Assembly (NCBI GenBank): GCA_965204705.1
Contig: OZ242006.1
Coordinates: forward strand, 434,001 to 498,000
Direction: 5' to 3'
DNA: 64,000 nucleotides
DNA from: Bin5 sp965204705
GTDB taxonomy: Bacteria; Chloroflexota; Anaerolineae; Caldilineales; Caldilineaceae
Shown here: in pieces, positions 52,257-60,204 of the stretch
Position numbering within the stretch: the stretch's first letter is position 1
Layout: every line of letters starts with the position of its first letter
Program-made: the position numbers and the translations under genes
The notes under the pieces: model-generated
Seen by the model: only the letters and a program-made list of their open reading frames with translations
What the model was told of the DNA's origin: nothing
The model's database searches: none

Positions 52257-53498
52257 ATGCAACAAACACTACTCATCGACGGTCTCAAACGCCGCCGCCT
52301 GCCCATAAACCTGCGCCAGAGCGGAAACAGCGACGCCCGCATGCTCATCTCGACCCGCATCAGGAAGTCTCCCTGGTGGCATCTGTCCAAAGCCGCCGGC
52401 TGCTGGGCCTACACCACCTACAACCACCAGTACCACCCCCGCGCCTATATCAAGCCCGAAGACGGCGGCATGCTCGCCGAGTACAAATACCTGACCGAGC
52501 ACGTCAGCATGTGGGACGTGGCCGTCGAGCGCCAGATCCAGGTTAAGGGCCCTGACGCCGCCGCCTTTGTTGATTATGTCATCACCCGTGATGTGCACAG
52601 CCTGTTGCCCACCATGCAGGCCCGCTATGTGATCCTATGCAACCAGTACGGCGGCATCATCAACGACCCGGTCCTGCTGCGCGTTGCCGACGACGAGTTC
52701 TGGTTCAGCATCTCCGATTCAGATGTGCTGCTCTGGGCGCAAGGCGTCAACTCCACCGGCAGATTCAACGTCGACATCCACGAGCTCGATGTCTCTCCGG
52801 TGCAGATACAAGGCCCCAAATCGGCCGCGCTTTTGGAGAAGATGGTCGGCCCCCACGTCCGCGAGATGCCCTACTACAGCCTGATCCACGACACGGTCAA
52901 CGGCCATCCCGTTACAATCTCGCGCACCGGTTTCTCCGCCGAACTCGGTTTCGAAATCTACCTGCATAACGCCATGCTCCACGCCGACGACGTCTGGCCC
53001 TACATCCTTGAGCAAGGCGAAGAATTCAACCTGGGGGTCATCGCGCCCAGCCATATCCGCCGCATCGAGGCGGGCATCCTCTCCTACGGCCAGGACATGG
53101 ACATCGAGAACAACCCCTACGAGGTGAGGCTCGGCTGGCAGGTGGACCTGGACAAAAGTGACTTCATCGGCAAAGAGGCGCTTACGCGGATCAAGCAGGA
53201 GGGGGTCAATCAGCGGCTGGTCGGTCTGCGCGTCGGCGGCGAACCGATCGTCTGGTATAACGAGGATTTCTACCTGGTCAAAGATAACGACTCCGGCGAC
53301 GACGTCGGCTACGTCACCAGCGCCTTCTGGTCTCCGGCCCAGGACTCAAACATCGCCCTGGCCGTCATGCCGCGCTCCCACTGGAAACGCGGCACCCAGG
53401 TCAAAGTCCAGCTCCCCGCCGTCGGCGTCGTCGACGCCGAAGTCGTGCGCGTCCCCTTCGTCGACCCGACCAAGGAGCTTCCCAAGACGGAGTTGTAA
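52257..53498 (+). CDS. GcvT-family aminomethyltransferase-like protein (possible demethylase)
   Basis: A 413-residue stand-alone GcvT-fold protein. Features are YLTEHVSMWDVAVERQIQVKG, MQARYVILCNQYGGIINDPV, ISRTGFSAELGFEIYLHNAM, RRIEAGILSYGQDMDIENNP and KSDFIGKEAL. These resemble folate-dependent demethylases and glycine cleavage T; the YGQDMDIENNPYEV block and long N terminus (about 1-75) are not like classical T protein. Related proteins include the DMSP demethylase DmdA, so substrate can be a methylated amine or sulfonium. It follows the DMGDH-like gene by 60 bp. Exact substrate unknown. Confidence 0.85.
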   Translation: MQQTLLIDGLKRRRLPINLRQSGNSDARMLISTRIRKSPWWHLSKAAGCWAYTTYNHQYHPRAYIKPEDGGMLAEYKYLTEHVSMWDVAVERQIQVKGPDAAAFVDYVITRDVHSLLPTMQARYVILCNQYGGIINDPVLLRVADDEFWFSISDSDVLLWAQGVNSTGRFNVDIHELDVSPVQIQGPKSAALLEKMVGPHVREMPYYSLIHDTVNGHPVTISRTGFSAELGFEIYLHNAMLHADDVWPYILEQGEEFNLGVIAPSHIRRIEAGILSYGQDMDIENNPYEVRLGWQVDLDKSDFIGKEALTRIKQEGVNQRLVGLRVGGEPIVWYNEDFYLVKDNDSGDDVGYVTSAFWSPAQDSNIALAVMPRSHWKRGTQVKVQLPAVGVVDAEVVRVPFVDPTKELPKTEL

Positions 53499-53616
53499 AG
53501 TGGCAGTGGCCGCTGAAGAGTGGTAGGCAAAGGATCTGGACGCGGGCACTTCGGCGAAAATACGTATCTACGGCGCGACACAAAATTAGAGGTCAAGCCA
53601 GTCAAAGTCGTTACGA

Positions 53617-53907
53617 GTGCATCCCAAAGTGGGGGTGAGCTCTCGCCAATCTCTGGCAGCGACCAAACCATGGTCAGCCCGCGATCCGATCTGCGGCAGA
53701 GGAAACAGCAACTCTCACTCCTCACTTCTCTTACCTCTCTCCTCGCCTTTCTTGGGCAATCGGGCCTTCGGCCCTCCCTTGTGCGGGGGGGACCCCCCGC
53801 AACGCCCCCCATTAGCTAGCCCACCGAGCTGGTTCTTCCCCACCATTGTGTCAACCCAACAGTATTCTCCTCAAACGCTCCGGTAGGGGCAGGCCTTGTG
53901 CCTGCCC
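53617..53907 (-). repeat. Composite repeat element, copy 2 (inverted)
   Basis: Reverse complement of the element at 39930-40245: it has the AGTGCATCCCAAAG ... CAGCGACCAAACCA end (53617-53669), the GC palindromic block (53760-53810, GGGCCTTCGGCCCTCC, then GCGGGGGGGACCCCCCGC) and GGTAGGGGCAGGCCTTGTGC (53882-53901). The inner part between blocks is not well conserved, so the copies are old or built of modules. Confidence 0.65.
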
Positions 53908-54013
53908 TATGCCTCTCCCAAAGCCTGAAATCAATTTCGAACTCAACTGGCATGAATTCCCCGCCAGACCACTACGACCCCAAAATTGGGACGTACTTTT
54001 CGTTAATTACCCC

Positions 54014-54042
54014 TTGAACAAGTGTCACTGTCGTTATATACT
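54014..54042 (+). promoter_or_regulatory. Promoter of the heptad-repeat gene
   Basis: TTGAAC (54014-54019) and TATACT (54037-54042) with exactly 17 bp spacing, 35 bp upstream of the ATG, followed by AAAGGAG. A good match to the vegetative promoter consensus. Confidence 0.7.
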
Positions 54043-54076
54043 TTACCGACAATATCCAAAGGAGAAAGATCCCCCC

Positions 54077-54475
54077 ATGACCGAAGAGAGTGAAGATCGC
54101 CTGGACCGCATCGAGCGTATTTTAGAACAGAGTGCCAAAGAGCACGCAGAGTGGTTCACCCACATTGAGAGGATGTTCGCCAACGCTGCCGAACAGTTCA
54201 ACCGTAACGAAGAACGATTTAGTCGCAACGAAGAACTTTTCAGCCGCAACGAAGAACGGCTCAGTCGCAACGAAGAACTTTTCAACCGCAACGAAGAAAG
54301 ATTCAGCCGCAATGAAGAACGGCTCAGCCGCAACGAAGAACTTTTCAACCGCAACGAAGAAAGATTCGCCGCACTGGGCGAGAGACTTGACCAGCTGTCC
54401 CGTGATATCGGCTTTTTGTACGCCGTCGTGAATGGACATGTCGCACAGTCCACGCCGCCGGCCCATCACGACTAA
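54077..54475 (+). CDS. Small heptad-repeat coiled-coil protein of unknown function
   Basis: ATG 54077 has AAAGGAG 12 nt upstream and a good promoter before it. The 132-residue product is almost entirely helical and charged: an N-terminal part (TEESEDRLDRIERILEQSAK) and then about eight tandem seven-residue units of the form N/S-R-N-E-E-R/L-F/L (54200-54370 at DNA level, 21 bp units), ending with ALGERLDQLSRDIGFLYAVV. The pattern NRNEERF, SRNEELF, SRNEERL is a continuous heptad with hydrophobic position seven, typical of a two- or three-stranded coiled coil. Unit copy number probably varies by slippage. No family name; a small cytoplasmic scaffold is a guess. Confidence 0.75.
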   Translation: MTEESEDRLDRIERILEQSAKEHAEWFTHIERMFANAAEQFNRNEERFSRNEELFSRNEERLSRNEELFNRNEERFSRNEERLSRNEELFNRNEERFAALGERLDQLSRDIGFLYAVVNGHVAQSTPPAHHD

Positions 54476-54592
54476 CACCAAGAATCAGGGGCGGGAAATA
54501 AGCAGTGGGCCAGCCTCCTCGGTATCTTAGCCCCTCAACCGCCGGCTACCTCCGGAGCGCTTGGCCGCTCCTCTTGCCTTGACTCGCAGCGA

Positions 54593-54617
54593 GGGCGGGT
54601 TGAATCACAACCCGCCC
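54593..54617. terminator. Hairpin at the 3' end of the minus-strand oxidoreductase gene
   Basis: GGGCGGGTT (54593-54601) and AACCCGCCC (54609-54617) form a 9 bp stem with a 7 nt loop overlapping the stop codon of the gene at 54605. It may act as a terminator in both directions for the convergent genes; no T-run is present. Confidence 0.45.
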
Positions 54618-55594
54618 AGCCCAAACGCCTCTCCCAAATCCACCGTCGTGCCGCTCGCAATGGCCCGCTTGATCCCCGCTTCAAACTGCAGCTCCTGCAA
54701 TCCAGCCAAGCCCGGTATCGGCGGCGGCGTCCCATCCCGCACGCTGTCCAGGTAAGCGTTGATCGCCTTGCCGAACGAGTCCCGGTACTGGTCCCAGCGG
54801 GATATATCAAACGTCAGGTTGTGCCGCTCATGGCGGCCCGTGCGGTAGTCGATCACTTCCATCTCGCCGTCCAGGTCCCGCATACTCAGCCGCCCGTGCT
54901 CGAACGCGAAGGTCAACTCGTAGAGCGGCAGTCTTGTATCGATGTCGGATGTTCCGATAAGCGTGCCGGTGGCGTCGTTTTCCAAGCGCGCAGCCACCGT
55001 CACGTTGCGCGATTCATCGGCGCCCGCGCCTGGCGAGGACGCCTGCGCGCTGATGCTGGCTGCCGGCCCCATGAAATACAGCAACAGGTCGATGCAGTGA
55101 CTCCAGCAGTTGTAGTGCACCATGCCCGTGAAATGCACCGGCTGCCCGAACGCCTTCTGCTCCACGATCTCGCGCGCCAGCCGCGTCTGGTCAAAGAAGC
55201 GGTAGTTGAAGACCATCGCTGTCTCCACGCCCGCACCGTGCGCCGCCCGCATCATCGCGCGCGCATCGAAAAAATCCTCCTCGACCACGTTCGCCTGCCC
55301 GTGCCGCGCCGCCAGCGGCTTCTCGAAAAACAAACGCTTCGGCCCGTGCGGCAGCAGCGCGTTCGCCGCGTCCAGGCGGTCAGTCTCCTTGGTAAAGATC
55401 AGGCAGGTATCCGGCTCGTCCGCCATCAGGTCGGCCGCATCCGCCGCCACGCGCCCGCCGAACTGCTCTGCCACGGCCTCCGCTTTGCTGCGCGTCCGGT
55501 TCAAATAGCTGAGCTGGATATCCTCGCGCTCAACGATATAGGGCAGATAGTTCCTCTCGGCCACGCCGCCGGTACCCACGACTGCAATCTTCAT
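54605..55594 (-). CDS. Gfo/Idh/MocA-family oxidoreductase
   Basis: I start at ATG 55594 (MKIAVVGTGG), which has AGGA 5 nt upstream; an ATG two codons earlier has no spacing. About 329 residues with a Rossmann motif VVGTGGVAERNYLP, an ADLMADEPDTCLIFTKE region where EKP motifs usually follow, and LFFEKPLAARHGQA. The catalytic-domain tail (RWDQYRDSFGKAINAYLDSV, IPGLAGLQELQFEAGIKR) is typical of sugar dehydrogenases of this family. It is more divergent than the two copies at the end of the window and lies 41 bp after the rhamnosidase gene on the same strand, suggesting a sugar-acid or deoxysugar substrate. Confidence 0.88.
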   Translation of the reverse strand: MKIAVVGTGGVAERNYLPYIVEREDIQLSYLNRTRSKAEAVAEQFGGRVAADAADLMADEPDTCLIFTKETDRLDAANALLPHGPKRLFFEKPLAARHGQANVVEEDFFDARAMMRAAHGAGVETAMVFNYRFFDQTRLAREIVEQKAFGQPVHFTGMVHYNCWSHCIDLLLYFMGPAASISAQASSPGAGADESRNVTVAARLENDATGTLIGTSDIDTRLPLYELTFAFEHGRLSMRDLDGEMEVIDYRTGRHERHNLTFDISRWDQYRDSFGKAINAYLDSVRDGTPPPIPGLAGLQELQFEAGIKRAIASGTTVDLGEAFGLGGL

Positions 55595-55635
55595 TGTCAT
55601 CCTTTTCCCCTCAGGTCTGATTTTCTGATTTCAAG

Positions 55636-58401
55636 TTACTCTTCGATCAGGCGGAAATGATAAGTGCCGGAGCCCACCTGGAATGTGATGGCGTCCCCGC
55701 TCTCCTCGCCCGCGCCGATACCCGCAACGCGCGGTCTGAACATTCCCTCTTCCCAGATTGGTCTTTCACCTTCGCTGACAGCCACCGCCCCCAGCCCCAA
55801 CTTAGGCACGCTGACCTCCGCCGTCGTGTTGACGGGGATCGTCACCTGCATATTGAACCCACCCGCGTTCCGCTGCCAAGCCGTTGCCACCGCGCCCGAC
55901 TGCGTCCTGACCTCCGCCTCCACCTCGGTCAGTCCGCCGACCACACTCGGGCTGATCGCGATCGTCCGGTAACCGGGGCTGGTTGGGCTGATCCCTGCCA
56001 GCGTCCGGTAGAAAAAGACCTCTGTGCTGCAGAACATCTTCATGTTCAGGCTCAACTCCTCCTCCGGATCGCCGTTCCAAGACTCCCACACCGTCGTCGC
56101 GCCCTTGGCGATCTGCTCGCCCCAGCTCGGAAAAGTCGTCTGCGCCATAAGCTCGGCCATAACCTCCGCCTGCCCATAGCGCGGCAGCGCGTTCTCCAGC
56201 GCCGCCGTGCCGATGATGCCCGTCGTCAGGTGCCCGTTCTGGCGCACGCGGATATCCTCGACCAGGTTGGCCACAACCGCCTCTACCCTGTCTGTCGGAA
56301 CCAGGTCAAGGTGCAGCGCCACCGCGTTCGCGGTCTGGCTGCCGCCCCCGTACTGATTAGTCTCTTCGTCCAGAAACTCGCGGTTGAACGCATCCCTGAT
56401 CTCCCCCGCCAGCGCACCGTACCGCTCCGCGTCATCCGCCTCGCCCAGAACACGCGCCGCCTGCGCCAGGATCCAAACGCAGTGCTGGTAATGGGCCGTC
56501 GACGTGAGCGCCATCGGCGTATGCAGCGGCTTGAAGCTGGAAGTCCCATCCACCTGCGGTTCCATATGGTCCCCCAGCCCATGGCGCATAATATGCCCTT
56601 CCGCCAGCGCGCCGTAAAACGCCATCATCCGCTTCAGCGGACCGTAATGCCTCGCCAGCACGCGCCCGTCGCCGTAATGCCGGTAGACCTGCCACACATA
56701 AATCGGGTAGGTGCTCGCCCAGTCCATCCAACGCAGATACGGATCCATCGTCGTGCGCCAGTGCAGCGGAGCCACCACCGGAACATCGCCGTCCCCCTTC
56801 TGCGCATCAGCGATGTCCTCCAGCCACTTCGCCCAGAAACTAGCGCTCTCAAAGTTGTAGAGATAGTCCTCGGTGATAAAGCCCGGATCCCCCAACCATG
56901 CCACCCGTTCCGAACGGTCGGCCGCGTCCTGCGAAATGCTCTGGAAACTCCCCCGCAGCGTCCAGTGCACATTGCTGTGAATCCGGTTAAAGAGCTCGTT
57001 CGAACAGCGAAAACGGCTCCCGGTCCCCACCGCCGTATGCACAACGCGCCCCTCCACGCTTTCCAACGTGGGCACACCCGGCCAGCCTGTAACTTCAACG
57101 TAGCGGAAACTGTGCAGCGTGAACCTCGGCTCCCAGACCTCGACGCCACTGCCTCTGAGCGCATAACTGTCCGTCTGCCGCGCGCAATGATGTACGCCTC
57201 CGTCGCGGCCGATCCCCTGTCTGTAATCCTCTTCAGAATCCGGCGCGTTGGTCAGATTGCTGCGTGCGTCCAGCGTTCCGTCCCCATACAAACAGGTCCC
57301 GTGCAGCAGCGTAACCGTCGCGCCCGCCGGTCCCCGCACCCGCAGCCGGCACCAGCCGGTGATCGTCTGTCCCAGGTCGAAGATATGCACGCCCTCGCTC
57401 GGGTTGGTAATCGTGCCCGCCGGCAGCGTCTCGATCACGCGCGTCGCCGGCATACTTTGCGCAACCAGCGCGCCCCCGGGCGCGTCCACGGCCACAGCCG
57501 GCTGCCAGCCCGCGTCGTCGTAACCAGGGCTGTCCCACCCCTCTTTTTCCAAGCGCGCGTCGTAACGCTCGCCGTTGTTGAAATCGTTATACGTAATCGG
57601 CCCCGGCGCCGTCTTCCACTCGCCATCGGAGACAATGCTGGCCTGCCCGCCGTCCTCGTACTCAACGATCCCCTGCAGCAGCAGTCTCGGCCTGTGCCCG
57701 TAAGGCGTGCGGTGGCTGGGCGACGGCGGGATGTCCTCCTCCGCACTGTACCAGCCATGCCCCAGCATGACGCCGAAAACGTTGGCCCCCGGCTGCAGCA
57801 ACGCCGTGACATCGTGGCTTACGTAAAGCACCCGCGCGCCCAGCGCAAAAGGTTGGTCGTTGCTGTAGTACGTGTTCCCGGGGTCCAGCACACTCTGCCC
57901 CACCTTGGCGCCGTTCACATGCAGTTCCCCGTAACCCAGCCCGGACAAGTGAACAGTCGCCCGCCGCACCGGCCTGTCCAGGGTAAACTCTCGCCGCAGC
58001 AGCGGCGCGGAGATCGAACTGTCGGCCGCGCCGATCCAGCCCCCCTGCCAGTCGCCCGCTTCCAGCAGCCCCATGCTGAACATCGCCGGAGCGCTGAAGT
58101 CGCTGGCACTTCCATCCCCGTCCCACACCCGCACCGCCCACCAGCAGCGCTCATTGCTCTCCAGCGCCGCGCCTCCGTATTCGACATGCGCCATTTCAGA
58201 CGATTCGACCCGGCCGCTGTCCCATTTGTCGCCGACCCCGGCCGCCAGATTGGCTTCGCTGCTGGCAACCAGGATCCTGTAGGCCGTCTGGCTCTGGCCG
58301 CGCCCCTCCGCGCGCAGCAGCCAGCTGAAACGCGGTTTTCGGGCGTCGATGCCCACCGGGTCGACGGCGTATTCGCACTGCAAATCAAAGGGGGTGATCA
58401 T
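55636..58401 (-). CDS. Alpha-L-rhamnosidase (glycoside hydrolase family 78)
   Basis: A 921-residue enzyme: N-terminal beta domains (FDLQCEYAVDPVGIDARKPR, then the jelly-roll with SGLGYGELHVNGAKVGQSVL), and a six-hairpin catalytic domain from about 440 to 820. The active-site block DAADRSERVAWLGDPGFI supplies the conserved D-x3-R-x4-GD, and later WGEQIAKGATTVWESWNGD contains the second acid (Glu). The C-terminal beta domain starts near GYRTIAISPS. No signal peptide, so it may act on imported oligosaccharides. The opposite strand is also open across the whole gene; that is a shadow. With the downstream oxidoreductase and the divergent CUT1 importer it forms a rhamnoside utilisation locus. Confidence 0.92.
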   Translation of the reverse strand: MITPFDLQCEYAVDPVGIDARKPRFSWLLRAEGRGQSQTAYRILVASSEANLAAGVGDKWDSGRVESSEMAHVEYGGAALESNERCWWAVRVWDGDGSASDFSAPAMFSMGLLEAGDWQGGWIGAADSSISAPLLRREFTLDRPVRRATVHLSGLGYGELHVNGAKVGQSVLDPGNTYYSNDQPFALGARVLYVSHDVTALLQPGANVFGVMLGHGWYSAEEDIPPSPSHRTPYGHRPRLLLQGIVEYEDGGQASIVSDGEWKTAPGPITYNDFNNGERYDARLEKEGWDSPGYDDAGWQPAVAVDAPGGALVAQSMPATRVIETLPAGTITNPSEGVHIFDLGQTITGWCRLRVRGPAGATVTLLHGTCLYGDGTLDARSNLTNAPDSEEDYRQGIGRDGGVHHCARQTDSYALRGSGVEVWEPRFTLHSFRYVEVTGWPGVPTLESVEGRVVHTAVGTGSRFRCSNELFNRIHSNVHWTLRGSFQSISQDAADRSERVAWLGDPGFITEDYLYNFESASFWAKWLEDIADAQKGDGDVPVVAPLHWRTTMDPYLRWMDWASTYPIYVWQVYRHYGDGRVLARHYGPLKRMMAFYGALAEGHIMRHGLGDHMEPQVDGTSSFKPLHTPMALTSTAHYQHCVWILAQAARVLGEADDAERYGALAGEIRDAFNREFLDEETNQYGGGSQTANAVALHLDLVPTDRVEAVVANLVEDIRVRQNGHLTTGIIGTAALENALPRYGQAEVMAELMAQTTFPSWGEQIAKGATTVWESWNGDPEEELSLNMKMFCSTEVFFYRTLAGISPTSPGYRTIAISPSVVGGLTEVEAEVRTQSGAVATAWQRNAGGFNMQVTIPVNTTAEVSVPKLGLGAVAVSEGERPIWEEGMFRPRVAGIGAGEESGDAITFQVGSGTYHFRLIEE

Positions 58402-58792
58402 CGTGCTACCGTGTCCGCATGAACAGGGGTAAGCAACTCCGAGCCGTATTGTACCAGAATTCCACTCATCAACAGGAGTGGGAGCGCATGCAGGGACGTT
58501 CGAGACCTGTGGTTGAGCATGCCTCCAAACTGAAGTCGGTAAAAGGGAAATCTTCCGTTGGATGGGGGAGAAAATGACAAGTGGCCCAAAATAGAGTCAT
58601 TTGCGGCGCCACTACGGTTTCTGCTATGATTCAGCGGCCGGTCCACAGCATGTCGACTGCGACGCTGGTCTCCAAACTTCGTCCGATCATTGCGGTGAAC
58701 CGCAGACCTTCACCCGAAAACTTGAACTGCAGATCAAACAGTGTAGACAGCCGAATCCTTCCATAATCTTTGTCCCATTCAGGAGGAATCCC
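58402..58792. promoter_or_regulatory. Divergent regulatory region between rhamnosidase and the sugar ABC operon
   Basis: 391 bp without a gene. AAATGAC (58572-58578) and GTCATTT (58596-58602) are inverted copies whose right half abuts a candidate promoter TTGCGG (58601-58606) / TATGAT (58625-58630) with an 18 bp spacer facing the ABC operon. This is the expected arrangement for a repressor operator; no regulator gene is present. The rest of the leader (about 160 nt) is unassigned. Confidence 0.45.
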
Positions 58793-60127
58793 ATGACCCG
58801 AAAAGCACAAGCTTCCCTGACGCGCCCCGTCTCCCGCCGTGCCTTCCTCAAGACAGCCGGCGCCGGCGCCGCTTTCGCCGCGCTCAGCGCCTGCGCCGCG
58901 CCCGTAGCCGCGCCCGCCGAAGGGACCGGCGGCGAAGAAGCCATGGCCGAACCGCAGGAACTGAACATCGTCTACTGGGCCGATAGCAACGACTTCTTCC
59001 AAGGCGTCATCGACCAATATCAGGAAGAGACCGGCAACATCGTCAACTATGAAGTCGCCCCAGCGGTTTACATCGAATGGCAGCAGATGATGACGACACG
59101 GCTGGCATCGGGCGATACCGGCACTGATGCCTTCCACTCCGACGACTTCCAGGCCTCCATCTATGGCGCCGCCGGCTGGCTCTCCCCACTCGAGCCCGTC
59201 GTCGAACTCTATGACATCGACCTTGATGACTGGCCCCAGACGTTGATCTACGATGTTTCCTCCTGGGACGGCGCGCTTTACCGCATCCCTTGGGGCAACG
59301 ACACCGAGATTTTCTTCTATCGCACCGACTACTTTGAAGAAGCCGGCGTGTCTCCACCCACCGACTGGAACGAACTCGTCGAAGTAGGCACGGCCCTCAC
59401 CGACGAGGACGCAGGCATCTACGGCATCGCCCTTTCCGCCACCATCGGCGGCCAGCTGGGCAACGAGATCCAGCACTGGACAAACCAGGGCGGCGGCGCC
59501 ATCAATGACCTAGACAATGACGGCGCACGCGAAGCCCTCGCCTTCTATAAGGCGCTTTACGCCGAACACAACATCGCCCCCGACTCCGCTCCGCAGGAGG
59601 ACTATAGTTCCGTCTTCCAGGGCTGGCTCTCTGACAAGTACGCTATGTGGTGGTGCTGGGACGGCTTCTTCGGCGCCATGCGCACCAACGAGGAGTTCTG
59701 GGCCGATCAGGTTTCCGCATTCCTGCCGCCAATGGGACCGGAAAACGCCGAGACGATCACCGGCTGCTGGGGCTGGTCCGTAGTCGCCAGCTCGCCTAAA
59801 CAGGAACTGGCCAACGAGTGGATCGGCTTCACCGCCCGCTCTGATGTCATGAAGCAGCAGATCTATCGCGGCCGCGTTCCCGCCCGCGTATCCCTTTGGG
59901 CCGACCCCGAAGTCCAGGATCTCGCACCCTCGTCGCCCTTCCTGCTGGATCTGGCCGAGGCCGGCGGCCTTGTCAAGGCCCGCCCGGTTACCCCCAGTAT
60001 CCAGGAAATCTACGACGCCGCCGAACAGAACGTTCACGCTTTCCTGACCGATCAGGTCAGCCTCGATGAAGCGGTCACCGCCGCCATGGACAAGATCAAC
60101 CCAATCCTCGAACGCGATCTGGGCTGA
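58793..60127 (+). CDS. CUT1-type sugar ABC transporter, solute-binding lipoprotein (Tat-like signal)
   Basis: ATG 58793 follows AGGAGGAA; the frame is open upstream to 58601, but the signal supports this start. The 444-residue product has a twin-arginine signal SRRAFLKTAGAGAAF ending in the lipobox LSAC, then an extracellular family-1 binding fold: LNIVYWADSNDFFQGVIDQY, TGTDAFHSDDFQASIYGAAG, RIPWGNDTEIFFYRTDYFEE. Ligand is probably a rhamnose- or other plant/alga-type oligosaccharide, judged from the divergent GH78 gene; that is inference. Followed by a 13 bp stem hairpin before the permease gene. Confidence 0.92.
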   Translation: MTRKAQASLTRPVSRRAFLKTAGAGAAFAALSACAAPVAAPAEGTGGEEAMAEPQELNIVYWADSNDFFQGVIDQYQEETGNIVNYEVAPAVYIEWQQMMTTRLASGDTGTDAFHSDDFQASIYGAAGWLSPLEPVVELYDIDLDDWPQTLIYDVSSWDGALYRIPWGNDTEIFFYRTDYFEEAGVSPPTDWNELVEVGTALTDEDAGIYGIALSATIGGQLGNEIQHWTNQGGGAINDLDNDGAREALAFYKALYAEHNIAPDSAPQEDYSSVFQGWLSDKYAMWWCWDGFFGAMRTNEEFWADQVSAFLPPMGPENAETITGCWGWSVVASSPKQELANEWIGFTARSDVMKQQIYRGRVPARVSLWADPEVQDLAPSSPFLLDLAEAGGLVKARPVTPSIQEIYDAAEQNVHAFLTDQVSLDEAVTAAMDKINPILERDLG

Positions 60128-60141
60128 TACCCGCAATGAAC

Positions 60142-60175
60142 TGCCGGTGGCCAGTGCGGATGCTGGCCACCGGCA
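60142..60175 (+). terminator. Hairpin between binding-protein and permease genes
   Basis: TGCCGGTGGCCAG (60142-60154) and CTGGCCACCGGCA (60163-60175) pair perfectly over 13 bp with an 8 nt loop; no T-run follows. It is a good 3'-end stabiliser or attenuator for the binding-protein message. A degenerate ACTGACCACTGATCACTGG repeat overlaps its right edge (60175-60193). Confidence 0.6.
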
Positions 60176-60204
60176 ACTGACCACTGATCACTGGCGTTCT
60201 ACCC

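Larger units (their letters stand above)
53499..54076. other. Repeat-rich intergenic region with a promoter
   Basis: It holds the inverted copy of the composite repeat (53617-53907) and a clear promoter near 54014-54042; the rest has no gene I would call. A frame on the minus strand (53309-53812) looks non-coding. Confidence 0.5.

Noticed and set aside
53309..53812. Minus-strand frame of 167 codons in the second repeat region
   Set aside because: It starts in a repeat and runs over the end of the aminomethyltransferase gene; a similar stretch of residues near 40.1 kb shows only that the two DNA repeats are related.
55657..58422. A 921-codon open frame on the + strand across the rhamnosidase gene
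   Set aside because: It is fully antisense to a well-supported GH78 gene, has an Arg/Pro/His-rich make-up without motifs, and arises from GC-rich codon bias.
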